A stretch of DNA of 44,531 nucleotides. Origin: SIG575 sp964507395. Lineage in GTDB: Bacteria > Bacillota > Clostridia > Oscillospirales > Acutalibacteraceae. Within the stretch, counting starts at the first letter, position 1. Each line of letters begins with the position of its first letter. The translations under genes were made by a program, and so were the position numbers. The stretch is from NCBI GenBank assembly GCA_964507395.1, contig CAZDQE010000014.1, forward strand, positions 1-44,531. Direction: 5' to 3'. This document shows positions 38,368 to 44,531 of this stretch, piece by piece. The notes under the pieces are model-generated. The model was not told the origin of the DNA. It saw nothing but the letters and a program-made list of their open reading frames with translations, and ran no database searches.

Positions 38368-38396
38368 TTGCTTTTTGATTTGAGCTGCTATATAAT
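38368..38396 (+). promoter_or_regulatory. Promoter of the LysR gene
   Basis: TTGCTT (38368-38373), 17 bp, TATAAT (38391-38396); the ATG is 18 nt further on, so the leader is short. Confidence 0.75.
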
Positions 38397-38413
38397 ATTT
38401 TTGAGGTGATTTG

Positions 38414-39307
38414 ATGGAAATAAGAAATCTGATTACATTCCTTGAAATTGCGGAAAGAAAGAGTTTTACAAAAACAGCAGAAGCTCTCGGTTACACTCAA
38501 TCTACAGTTTCCGCTCAGATAAAACAGCTTGAAAGAGAGCTTGGCGCACCTCTTTTTGAAAGAATAAACCATAAGGTAATGCTGACGGATAGGGGAATTT
38601 CTCTGCTTGAGTATGCACAGGAAATTGTGAACCTTTCAAAGAAAATACAGGAGGCGCCTGATGATTCGGATATGTGCGAAGGTCTTGTGCGTTTCGGAAT
38701 GGCACCGTCAATAAGCACCATGATGTTAGGCTCAACCTACCTTACATTCCACGAAATGTACCCTAACGTAAAGGTGCAGATTATTGCGGCGGAAACTAAG
38801 GAAATGCTGGAAATGCTTGACAGAAATGAAGCTGACCTGATATTTATTGTTGACAGGTATGAATACAGCAAGGACCACATCGTTGTGTCCGAAAAAAAGG
38901 TTGATATGCACTTTATTGTCAGCTCGGACTCACCGCTTGCAAAGAGAGGGAAAATTGACATCAGAGAGCTTGTTACATTTCCCTTTATACTCACTGAAAA
39001 AGGTCTCAGCTACAGAAAGCTTCTTGATGAAAAGCTTTCGGCAATGTCTTTGGAAATTCAGCCGATTATCGAAATGGGTAACACCGACAGAGTTCTTGAA
39101 ATGGTAGAGCTGGGCGGCGGTGTTTCTTACCTTCCCGACTATGTTACGAGAAGGTCTTTTGAAGAGGGAAAAATCACTTATCTGCAGGTCGATGATTTGG
39201 GTGTTGATGTGTGGCGACAGATTATGTACCACAGAAAGAAATGGATTTACCCCGCAATGCAGAAGGTTATTGATTACTGCTCTGAGGTGTCAGAGGGCAG
39301 ACTTTAA
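38414..39307 (+). CDS. LysR-family transcriptional regulator
   Basis: 297 aa. N-terminal winged HTH (1-60: RNLITFLEIAERKSFTKTAE, TQSTVSAQIKQLERELGAPL) and a periplasmic-binding-like effector domain (about 90-297). ATG at 38414 with GAGGTG upstream. Divergent from the tryptophanase-like gene with a perfect palindrome between them; it most likely activates that gene in response to an amino acid or derivative and represses itself (inference from family and layout). Confidence 0.93.
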   Translation: MEIRNLITFLEIAERKSFTKTAEALGYTQSTVSAQIKQLERELGAPLFERINHKVMLTDRGISLLEYAQEIVNLSKKIQEAPDDSDMCEGLVRFGMAPSISTMMLGSTYLTFHEMYPNVKVQIIAAETKEMLEMLDRNEADLIFIVDRYEYSKDHIVVSEKKVDMHFIVSSDSPLAKRGKIDIRELVTFPFILTEKGLSYRKLLDEKLSAMSLEIQPIIEMGNTDRVLEMVELGGGVSYLPDYVTRRSFEEGKITYLQVDDLGVDVWRQIMYHRKKWIYPAMQKVIDYCSEVSEGRL

Positions 39308-39342
39308 TGTTGACTGAAAGTATAAAAAGTGGTATTCTAAAA

Positions 39343-39397
39343 ATGTAAAAAGTGATGTAAACTTCGGTTTACATCGGAAAAATTTTAAAATGTAAAG
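39343..39397. promoter_or_regulatory. Cluster of ATGTAAA motifs with a TTCG-loop hairpin
   Basis: GATGTAAAC (39354-39362), TTCG, GTTTACATC (39367-39375) form a perfect 9-bp hairpin; further ATGTAAA copies lie on either side (about 39343 and 39390). It follows the LysR gene and precedes the HTH-lipase gene. It could be the LysR terminator (poor T-run) or an operator for the HTH-lipase protein. Confidence 0.5.
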
Positions 39398-39456
39398 CGG
39401 AATTGGTAGAAATATCAGGCTTTTTGAGTTATAGTAGACCCAAGGAGGACAAAAAA

Positions 39457-41055
39457 ATGACAGTTGCAGATAAAATTTTGAAAATGAGAAAAGAGCAAGG
39501 CTTGTCACAGGAAGCCTTTGCTGAAAAATTGGGTGTTTCAAGGCAATCGGTGTCTAAATGGGAATCAGGAGCGGCTGTTCCCGATACTGAAAAAATCCTT
39601 GCCGTGAGCGAGCTTTTCGGGGTGTCTACAGACTATCTTCTCAAAGATGAAGAAGCGGAAACACCTGCTCCTGTTGAAGAAAGGGAAGATGCTTTTATGG
39701 ATGAAAAAGATTTGGAAGTAAATACAGTTAAGATTGCAGGCGGAAGAAAAAATATTGCAAAGATAATAATTTCAGTTATTCTCGCTCTTGCCGTGGTTGT
39801 TACCGCTGTTGCAATTCCCGTGTACTACGGCAGTTATAAAGAGGCATGGTGGGAACTGAACGGCGGTAAAATTCAGTACCCGTATGTTCTCGTTCACGGT
39901 CTCGGCGGCTGGGGTGACGGTGACGGAATAAACGAAAGTGCAAAATACTGGGGCTCAGGGGCAGGCGACCTGAAAGCCTACCTTACAGAGCAGGGTTATA
40001 CAGTTTATACACCAAGTGTCGGTCCTGTTTCAAGTGCATGGGACAGAGCGTGCGAGCTTTATGCACAGCTTACAGGCACTCAGGTTGACTATGGCGAAGC
40101 GCACTCAAAGGAACACGGACATGACCGCTTCGGCGAAGAATTCGATACCGCACTCGTTGAAAACTGGGGTGAAAAAATCAATGGCGGTCAGAGGGTGAAA
40201 ATCAACCTTGTAGGACACTCTTTCGGCGGTGCGACAGTCAGACTCCTTACATCACTTCTTGAATACGGAAGCGATGCTGAAATAGATGCCACAGGGGACG
40301 AAACATCACCGCTTTTCACAGGTGGAAAGGGCGATCGGGTAAACAGTGTAACAGCCCTTTGTGCCCCTCACAACGGCTCATCTCTTACAGAAATCATCAA
40401 CGATGCAGGCTCAATTCTTGGCATTGGTGATACAACAAGCCTGCTTGTAAATCTTTGTTTTAATATTGCAGGCATAAGCGAGCCTGTCAGCGGAATTTAT
40501 GATTTTAAGCTTGACCATTTCGGAATCGGTGCAGTTGAGGGTGACGAAAGTGATGTAACAACTGCTGTGGGAAACTTTATCAAAGTAGGTAAAGACAACG
40601 CGGTTTACGATCTGTCACCTGACGGTGCAGCAGAGCTGAACAAGACAATAAAGACGGTTGAGGACGTTTACTATTTCTCCTATGCTTACTCAACAACAAA
40701 GGAAGGCTCACTCCTTAAAGGTCAGGTGCCTGACAGCGGTACGTTCACACTTCTTTATCCCGTAGCACTTGCTATGGGCTCATACACAGGCACAACAGAC
40801 GGCGGAATAGTGATTGACGAAACATGGCAGGAAAACGATGGGCTTGTGAATGTGGTTTCTGCACAATTCCCTGCAGGAGAAAACCATATTGATTTCCCCA
40901 CAGAAGAGGATGCGAAATTTGAAAGAGGCATCTGGTATGTTGCACCCACAAGCAGAGGCCACCACGGAACTGTTATCGGTCTCGGTGCAGATACGGAAAG
41001 TACACAGAAATTCTACACAGACCTTTTTGAAACAGTAGATGCACTTAAAAGATAA
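39457..41055 (+). CDS. Fusion protein: XRE DNA-binding domain, membrane helix, extracellular family I.5-type lipase
   Basis: 532 aa. Residues 1-63 are an XRE HTH (ILKMRKEQGLSQEAFAEKLG, VSRQSVSKWESG); 64-100 an acidic linker; 101-122 one membrane helix, predicted N-in. Residues 140-532 are an alpha/beta-hydrolase like Geobacillus/Staphylococcus lipases: oxyanion region LVHGLGGWG, nucleophile Ser245 in GHSFGG, Asp451 (NDGLV) and His492 (GHHG), 41 residues apart as in Geobacillus L1 lipase. The family's zinc site is also conserved: Asp186, His206, His212, Asp343. ATG at 39457 with AAGGAGG. The only start with a ribosome binding site includes the HTH, so the fusion is real in sequence. Confidence 0.9.
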   Translation: MTVADKILKMRKEQGLSQEAFAEKLGVSRQSVSKWESGAAVPDTEKILAVSELFGVSTDYLLKDEEAETPAPVEEREDAFMDEKDLEVNTVKIAGGRKNIAKIIISVILALAVVVTAVAIPVYYGSYKEAWWELNGGKIQYPYVLVHGLGGWGDGDGINESAKYWGSGAGDLKAYLTEQGYTVYTPSVGPVSSAWDRACELYAQLTGTQVDYGEAHSKEHGHDRFGEEFDTALVENWGEKINGGQRVKINLVGHSFGGATVRLLTSLLEYGSDAEIDATGDETSPLFTGGKGDRVNSVTALCAPHNGSSLTEIINDAGSILGIGDTTSLLVNLCFNIAGISEPVSGIYDFKLDHFGIGAVEGDESDVTTAVGNFIKVGKDNAVYDLSPDGAAELNKTIKTVEDVYYFSYAYSTTKEGSLLKGQVPDSGTFTLLYPVALAMGSYTGTTDGGIVIDETWQENDGLVNVVSAQFPAGENHIDFPTEEDAKFERGIWYVAPTSRGHHGTVIGLGADTESTQKFYTDLFETVDALKR

Positions 41056-41085
41056 ATTGTTGTTTGGTTGATTAAACAACATAGG

Positions 41086-41230
41086 CTTCCCCTTGAGGGG
41101 AAGCTGTCACCGTAAGGTGACTGATGAGGTGTAGAAAACGAAGTTTTCGTACATTTATTAAAGTTTGCTTAATTATGCACCTTTCCACCTCATCCACCGC
41201 AAGCGGTCCCCCTTCCCCTCAAGGGGAAGG
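41086..41230. repeat. Fold-back MITE-like element, about 145 bp
   Basis: Both ends are palindromic and mutually inverted: CTTCCCCTTGAGGGGAAG (41086-41103) and CTTCCCCTCAAGGGGAAG (41212-41229); inner arms GATGAGGTG and CACCTCATC also pair. Internal hairpins GTCACC/GGTGAC and ACGAAGTTTTCGT. No coding capacity. From memory a repeat of this form is scattered through Ruminococcus-type genomes. Confidence 0.75.
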
Positions 41231-41346
41231 CATAATTTACCAAATCTGAAAAATGGCAGAGATTTTTGATTTTTTTTAAAATTTTTTGTTACATTTTAAA
41301 ATTTCGTTGATTATATTATGAGAACATAAAACGAGGATGATGATTT

Positions 41347-41568
41347 ATGGGTACATCGGTATTGCTTGTTTTTATTATACCTCTTATGGTTGCGGACATG
41401 ATTGGCTCATGGGTATCTTCGTTGTTTGGCGTAGATTTTGATTCGGTCGTGTCATGGTTCGGAAGCACGGAAGCCACAGACCTTGGTTTAACCATATTTG
41501 CACGCATTTATGATATATTGGAGTCTGTAGCGCAACCGATTATTGAAATGCTTGCAGGAATTATTTAA
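41347..41568 (+). CDS. Small hydrophobic protein (73 aa)
   Basis: Not recognised. A hydrophobic N-terminal segment (SVLLVFIIPLMVADMIGSWV) is followed by amphipathic stretches FGVDFDSVVSWFG and ARIYDILESVAQPIIEMLAG. Ribosome binding site GAGGATGATG at slightly long spacing. It lies 26 nt upstream of a secreted-type protein whose N-terminus is also hydrophobic, so the two may be a functional pair. Confidence 0.6.
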   Translation: MGTSVLLVFIIPLMVADMIGSWVSSLFGVDFDSVVSWFGSTEATDLGLTIFARIYDILESVAQPIIEMLAGII

Positions 41569-41594
41569 ACACGATACAGAAAGGAGTAAATTTT

Positions 41595-42260
41595 ATGGGA
41601 TCAGTAACAGTTCTTTTTTTACCGCTTTATCCGATTATATACTTGTTTTTACTTTTGAGTAATTTGTTCGGTACAATGTCAGGTGCAAATGTGTCAGAGG
41701 TTGCGTTGCCTTATGATGAAGCAAACGGCATAGTCTGGACTTGTGACAAAACTGATTACGATTGGTTTGAACTGTCAGAAACAAGAGTCGAGGGCGATAC
41801 ACAGGTCTTTTCTTTTAAGGGGAATGGCAAAGAGAGCCACTGCACATCGGTTGTATTTACGGATGAAAATGGCAATGAAGTGGTTTATTATGCACGTGAT
41901 GATTCTTCTGCTTTTTCTACATTAGGAAAAGCTAAGCTGTATGCACCCGATGAATACATAATTTATGATTATGTGCCTGAACCTGAAATCAAGTGTGAAA
42001 ACGGATTTTGGCATTTGATTACTTCCGGTACGCAAACTGATGATTATTATTTCGGAACACACGAAGTTGACGGAAAAGAGGTTATCAGGGTGATTTGCTT
42101 TGACGGTGTGCAGTTCAGTCATAATTATAGTTACCATGGCTGGAATGAAGACAGAGATAATGAATATAATGAGGATGTTAAGGTTATATACGAATATACA
42201 AAAGAAGGCGGACTTAAAGTTAAGGAGTTTCCGAAAATATATATACAATCAGCACAGTGA
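41595..42260 (+). CDS. Secreted or anchored hypothetical protein (221 aa)
   Basis: N-terminal hydrophobic segment (VTVLFLPLYPIIYLFLLLSN, about 4-25) as signal or anchor, then an extracellular beta-rich domain with many aromatic residues and two cysteines (TCDKTDYDWFELSET, SHCTSVVFTDENGNEVVYYA, FWHLITSGTQTDDYYFG). AAAGGAG at the start. No family recognised. Convergent with the serine dehydratase, sharing one terminator. Confidence 0.7.
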   Translation: MGSVTVLFLPLYPIIYLFLLLSNLFGTMSGANVSEVALPYDEANGIVWTCDKTDYDWFELSETRVEGDTQVFSFKGNGKESHCTSVVFTDENGNEVVYYARDDSSAFSTLGKAKLYAPDEYIIYDYVPEPEIKCENGFWHLITSGTQTDDYYFGTHEVDGKEVIRVICFDGVQFSHNYSYHGWNEDRDNEYNEDVKVIYEYTKEGGLKVKEFPKIYIQSAQ

Positions 42261-42282
42261 AAATAAGAGAGCTTTAAAATGT

Positions 42283-42321
42283 AAAAGCCCTATGCACTCG
42301 TTTCGGGTGCATAGGGCTTTT
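42283..42321. terminator. Bidirectional intrinsic terminator
   Basis: AAAAGCCCTATGCAC (42283-42297) and GTGCATAGGGCTTTT (42307-42321), perfect 15-bp stem with A and T runs outside; serves both convergent genes. Confidence 0.93.
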
Positions 42322-42337
42322 GGCTTATTTCTGAATT

Positions 42338-43546
42338 TTATTTCTTTCTCTTCAGATAAAGCTTTGCAAGACCGCCTTCCGATGTTTCGCGGTAGTGGAA
42401 TTTCAGGTCCTTGCCTGTTTCGTACATGGTTTCAACAACAAGGTCAAATGAAATTTTTCTTGTTGAACTGAGAAAGTTTGCAAGGTTAAGGGCGTTTATG
42501 GCTCTCATTGCGGCAATCGCACCGCGCTCAATGCAGGGAATCTGCACAAGCCCTGCAATGGGGTCGCAGGTAAGACCTAAATGGTGCTCCATGGCAACCT
42601 CAGCCGCATACTCAATCTGCTCGATTCTCATGCCGAAAATTTCAGCAAGAGCTGCCGCAGCCATTGAACAGGCAGTACCCATTTCAGCCTGACAGCCGCA
42701 TTCAGCACCGCTGACAGATGCGTTCGTTTTAACGAGAATACCGATAATGCCTGCAACTGCAAGGGCATCAATGATTTTTCTGTCAGAAAAACGTTTCTTT
42801 TCCTGCATGTATTTGAGAACTGCAGGCAGAACACTGCTTGCACCGCATGTAGGAGCAGTTACCACAATACCGCCGCCTGCGTTCTGTTCACCTACTGCAA
42901 AAGCATAGGCGCAGACCATTCTGTTTTCGTATGTAATTTCGCTCTCGTCAATGTGCTGCTGGTCAAGGAGATATCTTGCCTTTCTCTCAACCTTCAAGCC
43001 GCCGTCGAGAATTCCGTCAGTGAGAAGTCCTTCATTTATGCAGTCCTTCATTGCTGCCCATACCTCGGCAAGAAATTCCTTGATTTCTTCACCCTCATTC
43101 TGATAAACATAGTCACTGATACGGATTCTGTGCTTTTTGCAGTATTTTGCGATTTCTGCGAAAGTGTTTTCCTTGTAAACCTCTTTCGGTGCAACATGAG
43201 GTCTGCCCTCAATTGCAAAGTCACCGCCGCCGATGCTCATAACACGCATTTTTGCAATTTCCTCACCGTCTTTATAAGCGAAAAAGTCGGCTGTGTTTTC
43301 ATGTGGGATATCCTCTGTTTTTACGTCAAAAATAATCTCTGTTTTAATTCCGTCAAAGCCCTCGGTGATTGCCTCGTCAGTGTGGTGGCCCTTGCCCGTT
43401 TTGGCAAGTGAGCCGTAGAGTATAGCCTTGAAGGAATCGGCATCAGGGTTTTCCTCCTTAAAAAGACGGGAAGCTCTGAAGGGTGCCATTGTATGTGAGC
43501 TTGAAGGACCTTTGCCTATTTTGTAAAGTTCTCTTAATGATTGCAT
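42338..43546 (-). CDS. sdaA: L-serine ammonia-lyase (L-serine dehydratase), iron-sulfur dependent, single chain
   Basis: 402 aa with beta and alpha parts fused. It converts L-serine to pyruvate and ammonia using a [4Fe-4S] cluster. Beta part: YKIGKGPSSSHTMAPFRA (8-25) and SIGGGDFAIEG. Alpha part: VVTAPTCGASSVLPAVL, SGAECGCQAEMGTACSMAAA and GLTCDPIAGLVQIPCIERG, which hold the cluster cysteines. Neighbours: GDPD-fold protein just upstream on the same strand (gap 16 nt). With the tryptophanase-like lyase it points to amino acid fermentation. Confidence 0.96.
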   Translation of the reverse strand: MQSLRELYKIGKGPSSSHTMAPFRASRLFKEENPDADSFKAILYGSLAKTGKGHHTDEAITEGFDGIKTEIIFDVKTEDIPHENTADFFAYKDGEEIAKMRVMSIGGGDFAIEGRPHVAPKEVYKENTFAEIAKYCKKHRIRISDYVYQNEGEEIKEFLAEVWAAMKDCINEGLLTDGILDGGLKVERKARYLLDQQHIDESEITYENRMVCAYAFAVGEQNAGGGIVVTAPTCGASSVLPAVLKYMQEKKRFSDRKIIDALAVAGIIGILVKTNASVSGAECGCQAEMGTACSMAAAALAEIFGMRIEQIEYAAEVAMEHHLGLTCDPIAGLVQIPCIERGAIAAMRAINALNLANFLSSTRKISFDLVVETMYETGKDLKFHYRETSEGGLAKLYLKRKK

Positions 43547-43562
43547 TTTTACATTCCTGCCT

Positions 43563-44426
43563 TTACGAGGGAATAATGTCGCTTGAAGGTGCGTTGGCGT
43601 TCCATTCGATAAGAATTGAACGGACTGACAGCGGGTTTTCAGTAATTATCTGATTCGGTGAAAATCTGAGTGCGTTTATGATTTCCGTTTCGCTTTCTAC
43701 ATCATAAAAGGAAATTTTAAGCCAGTTTTCCTTGAGCATGGTTGAAAGAATCTCACTGAAGGCATCTGCTGTGCAGTTGATGCCGACGGCACCTGACTGA
43801 GAAATCTGATTTACAACCTGTGAGGCGTATTCTGTGTCCTTTACCTTGGATTTCTTTATTTCATAGTCAAGGTAAAAGGGTATTGAACAGTTCTGTCTTA
43901 TGTAGGATGCCTGATTGATGTTCACACCTGTGAGAAAACAAACATCTTCCATTTTGTAATGCTTTACAAGCTCGTCTATTTTTTCAATGCCTGATGCATC
44001 TGTCAGGTGAAGATTTATACTGTGTGTACGCTGTGAGGAAGTGTTTATTTTTTCGTTGACGAAGCTGAGAAGATACTCAAGAGGCATCGTGTTCTCATCT
44101 ATTTTCTCAGGACTTTCAGCAATGTACGGCACGCCGTCTTCATCAAAGCACACATCGACCTCGATGCAGTCAGCGTCATTCTGAAAAGCTGCTTTGACAT
44201 AGAGAAGGGAGTTTTCTTCGTTATTGCCGAACCCGTTCTTCGTAGTAATCATACCGTCCTCGGGGAAGGAATAGTAGTTTTCAAAAAGCTCGTTTTTTGC
44301 GATTTTTACGGCGTTTCTTTTAACGGAAGGAACTGCAACGAGAGCTGTGAAAGAAGCCATAATTCCTATAACAACAAGAGCGCATGCTGCATAAAGAAGA
44401 TGCTTTTTTTCAAATTTCTTCTTCAA
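43563..44426 (-). CDS. Membrane-anchored GDPD-fold protein lacking catalytic histidines
   Basis: 287 aa. One N-terminal membrane helix (10-32) and an extracellular glycerophosphodiester phosphodiesterase TIM-barrel. The active-site frame is recognisable: EENSL (Glu71), CIEVDVCFDEDGVPYI (Glu89, Asp91), but the family's HRG reads KNG and the second His (VxxHD) reads AES. Both acid-base histidines are thus missing and hydrolysis is unlikely; a binding role is possible. The start is TTG at 44426, supported by AGGAGG 8 nt upstream, and overlaps the previous gene's stop (TTGA), so translation is coupled. Confidence 0.8.
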   Translation of the reverse strand: MKKKFEKKHLLYAACALVVIGIMASFTALVAVPSVKRNAVKIAKNELFENYYSFPEDGMITTKNGFGNNEENSLLYVKAAFQNDADCIEVDVCFDEDGVPYIAESPEKIDENTMPLEYLLSFVNEKINTSSQRTHSINLHLTDASGIEKIDELVKHYKMEDVCFLTGVNINQASYIRQNCSIPFYLDYEIKKSKVKDTEYASQVVNQISQSGAVGINCTADAFSEILSTMLKENWLKISFYDVESETEIINALRFSPNQIITENPLSVRSILIEWNANAPSSDIIPS

Positions 44427-44531
44427 TTGCTGTACCTCCTGTAAAGTGCGGCTGTGATTTCGTTCAGTTCATCCATGTGCTTTTCGATGTCGGCAACAAG
44501 CGCAAACTGCGTTCTTGCACGCACAAGATTG
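44423..44531 (-). CDS. C-terminal end of an unidentified protein, truncated by window edge
   Basis: Open on the minus strand from the window edge to TGA at 44423; the last 34 residues read NLVRARTQFALVADIEKHMD then ELNEITAALYRRYSN. Helical and charged. Its stop overlaps the TTG start of the GDPD-fold gene and its final codons carry that gene's ribosome binding site (AGGAGG). Family not identifiable from this short piece. Confidence 0.6.
   Translation of the reverse strand, partial: NLVRARTQFALVADIEKHMDELNEITAALYRRYSN

Overview
The window looks like a spore-forming, anaerobic, low-GC Firmicute of the gut Clostridia (Oscillospirales/Ruminococcaceae-like). The evidence is an intact spoIVA, a V-type ATPase c-ring subunit, an iron-sulfur L-serine dehydratase, a tryptophanase-like lyase, two BspA-type leucine-rich-repeat surface proteins, LytTR/GHKL and LysR regulators, and strong AGGAGG ribosome binding sites with TTGACA/TATAAT promoters. 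This placement is inference from gene content; no rRNA is present.

Layout. 1-5.2 kb: the end of a V-ATPase operon; an Agr-like response regulator / histidine kinase operon that may also encode a 36-residue peptide; and a divergent large surface protein with a tandem 9-12-9 direct repeat (LytTR-type site) upstream. 5.2-5.55 kb: two fold-back repeats. 5.55-14.5 kb: an apparent genomic island at an intact tRNA-Arg(ACG), whose 3' half and terminator are repeated in direct orientation 8.8 kb away. The island holds degraded or accessory genes (SGNH hydrolase stub, a four-gene operon of small unknown proteins including two 58-aa paralogues, a CPCC protein, a PD-(D/E)XK nuclease-like protein, a serine hydrolase, a variant peptide deformylase, two paralogous unknowns and a truncated phage/ICE polyvalent protein). 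No integrase is visible.

14.5-22.6 kb: an SDR oxidoreductase; a promoter-driven operon of ChbG-type deacetylase, secreted beta-helix protein and secreted purple-acid-phosphatase-like enzyme; a group II intron stub; an XRE regulator; and a secreted PHP-domain protein preceded by a 36-aa hydrophobic peptide gene. 22.7-26.9 kb: spoIVA, a cold-shock gene with a structured leader, a histidine phosphatase with an unrecognised C-terminal half, and a YetF-type membrane protein. Two arrays of short hairpins separated by ATATCG boxes lie in this part of the window.

26.9-35.5 kb: GtrA, a GH3-type acyl-adenylating enzyme and a DUF819 permease in one overlapping operon followed by a sphingosine-phosphate-lyase-like PLP enzyme; divergent from it are an MFS symporter, an anchored LRR protein and a lipoprotein. 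35.6-44.5 kb: small proteins, the tryptophanase-like lyase with its divergent LysR regulator and a perfect palindromic operator, a one-protein fusion of XRE DNA-binding domain, membrane helix and extracellular family I.5 lipase, two small secreted or membrane proteins, L-serine dehydratase, and a membrane-anchored GDPD-fold protein that has lost both catalytic histidines.

The most interesting items are the HTH-membrane-lipase fusion, the GH3/S1P-lyase/permease cluster, the tRNA-Arg island, the ATATCG hairpin arrays, and the Agr-like system with its possible peptide and target.
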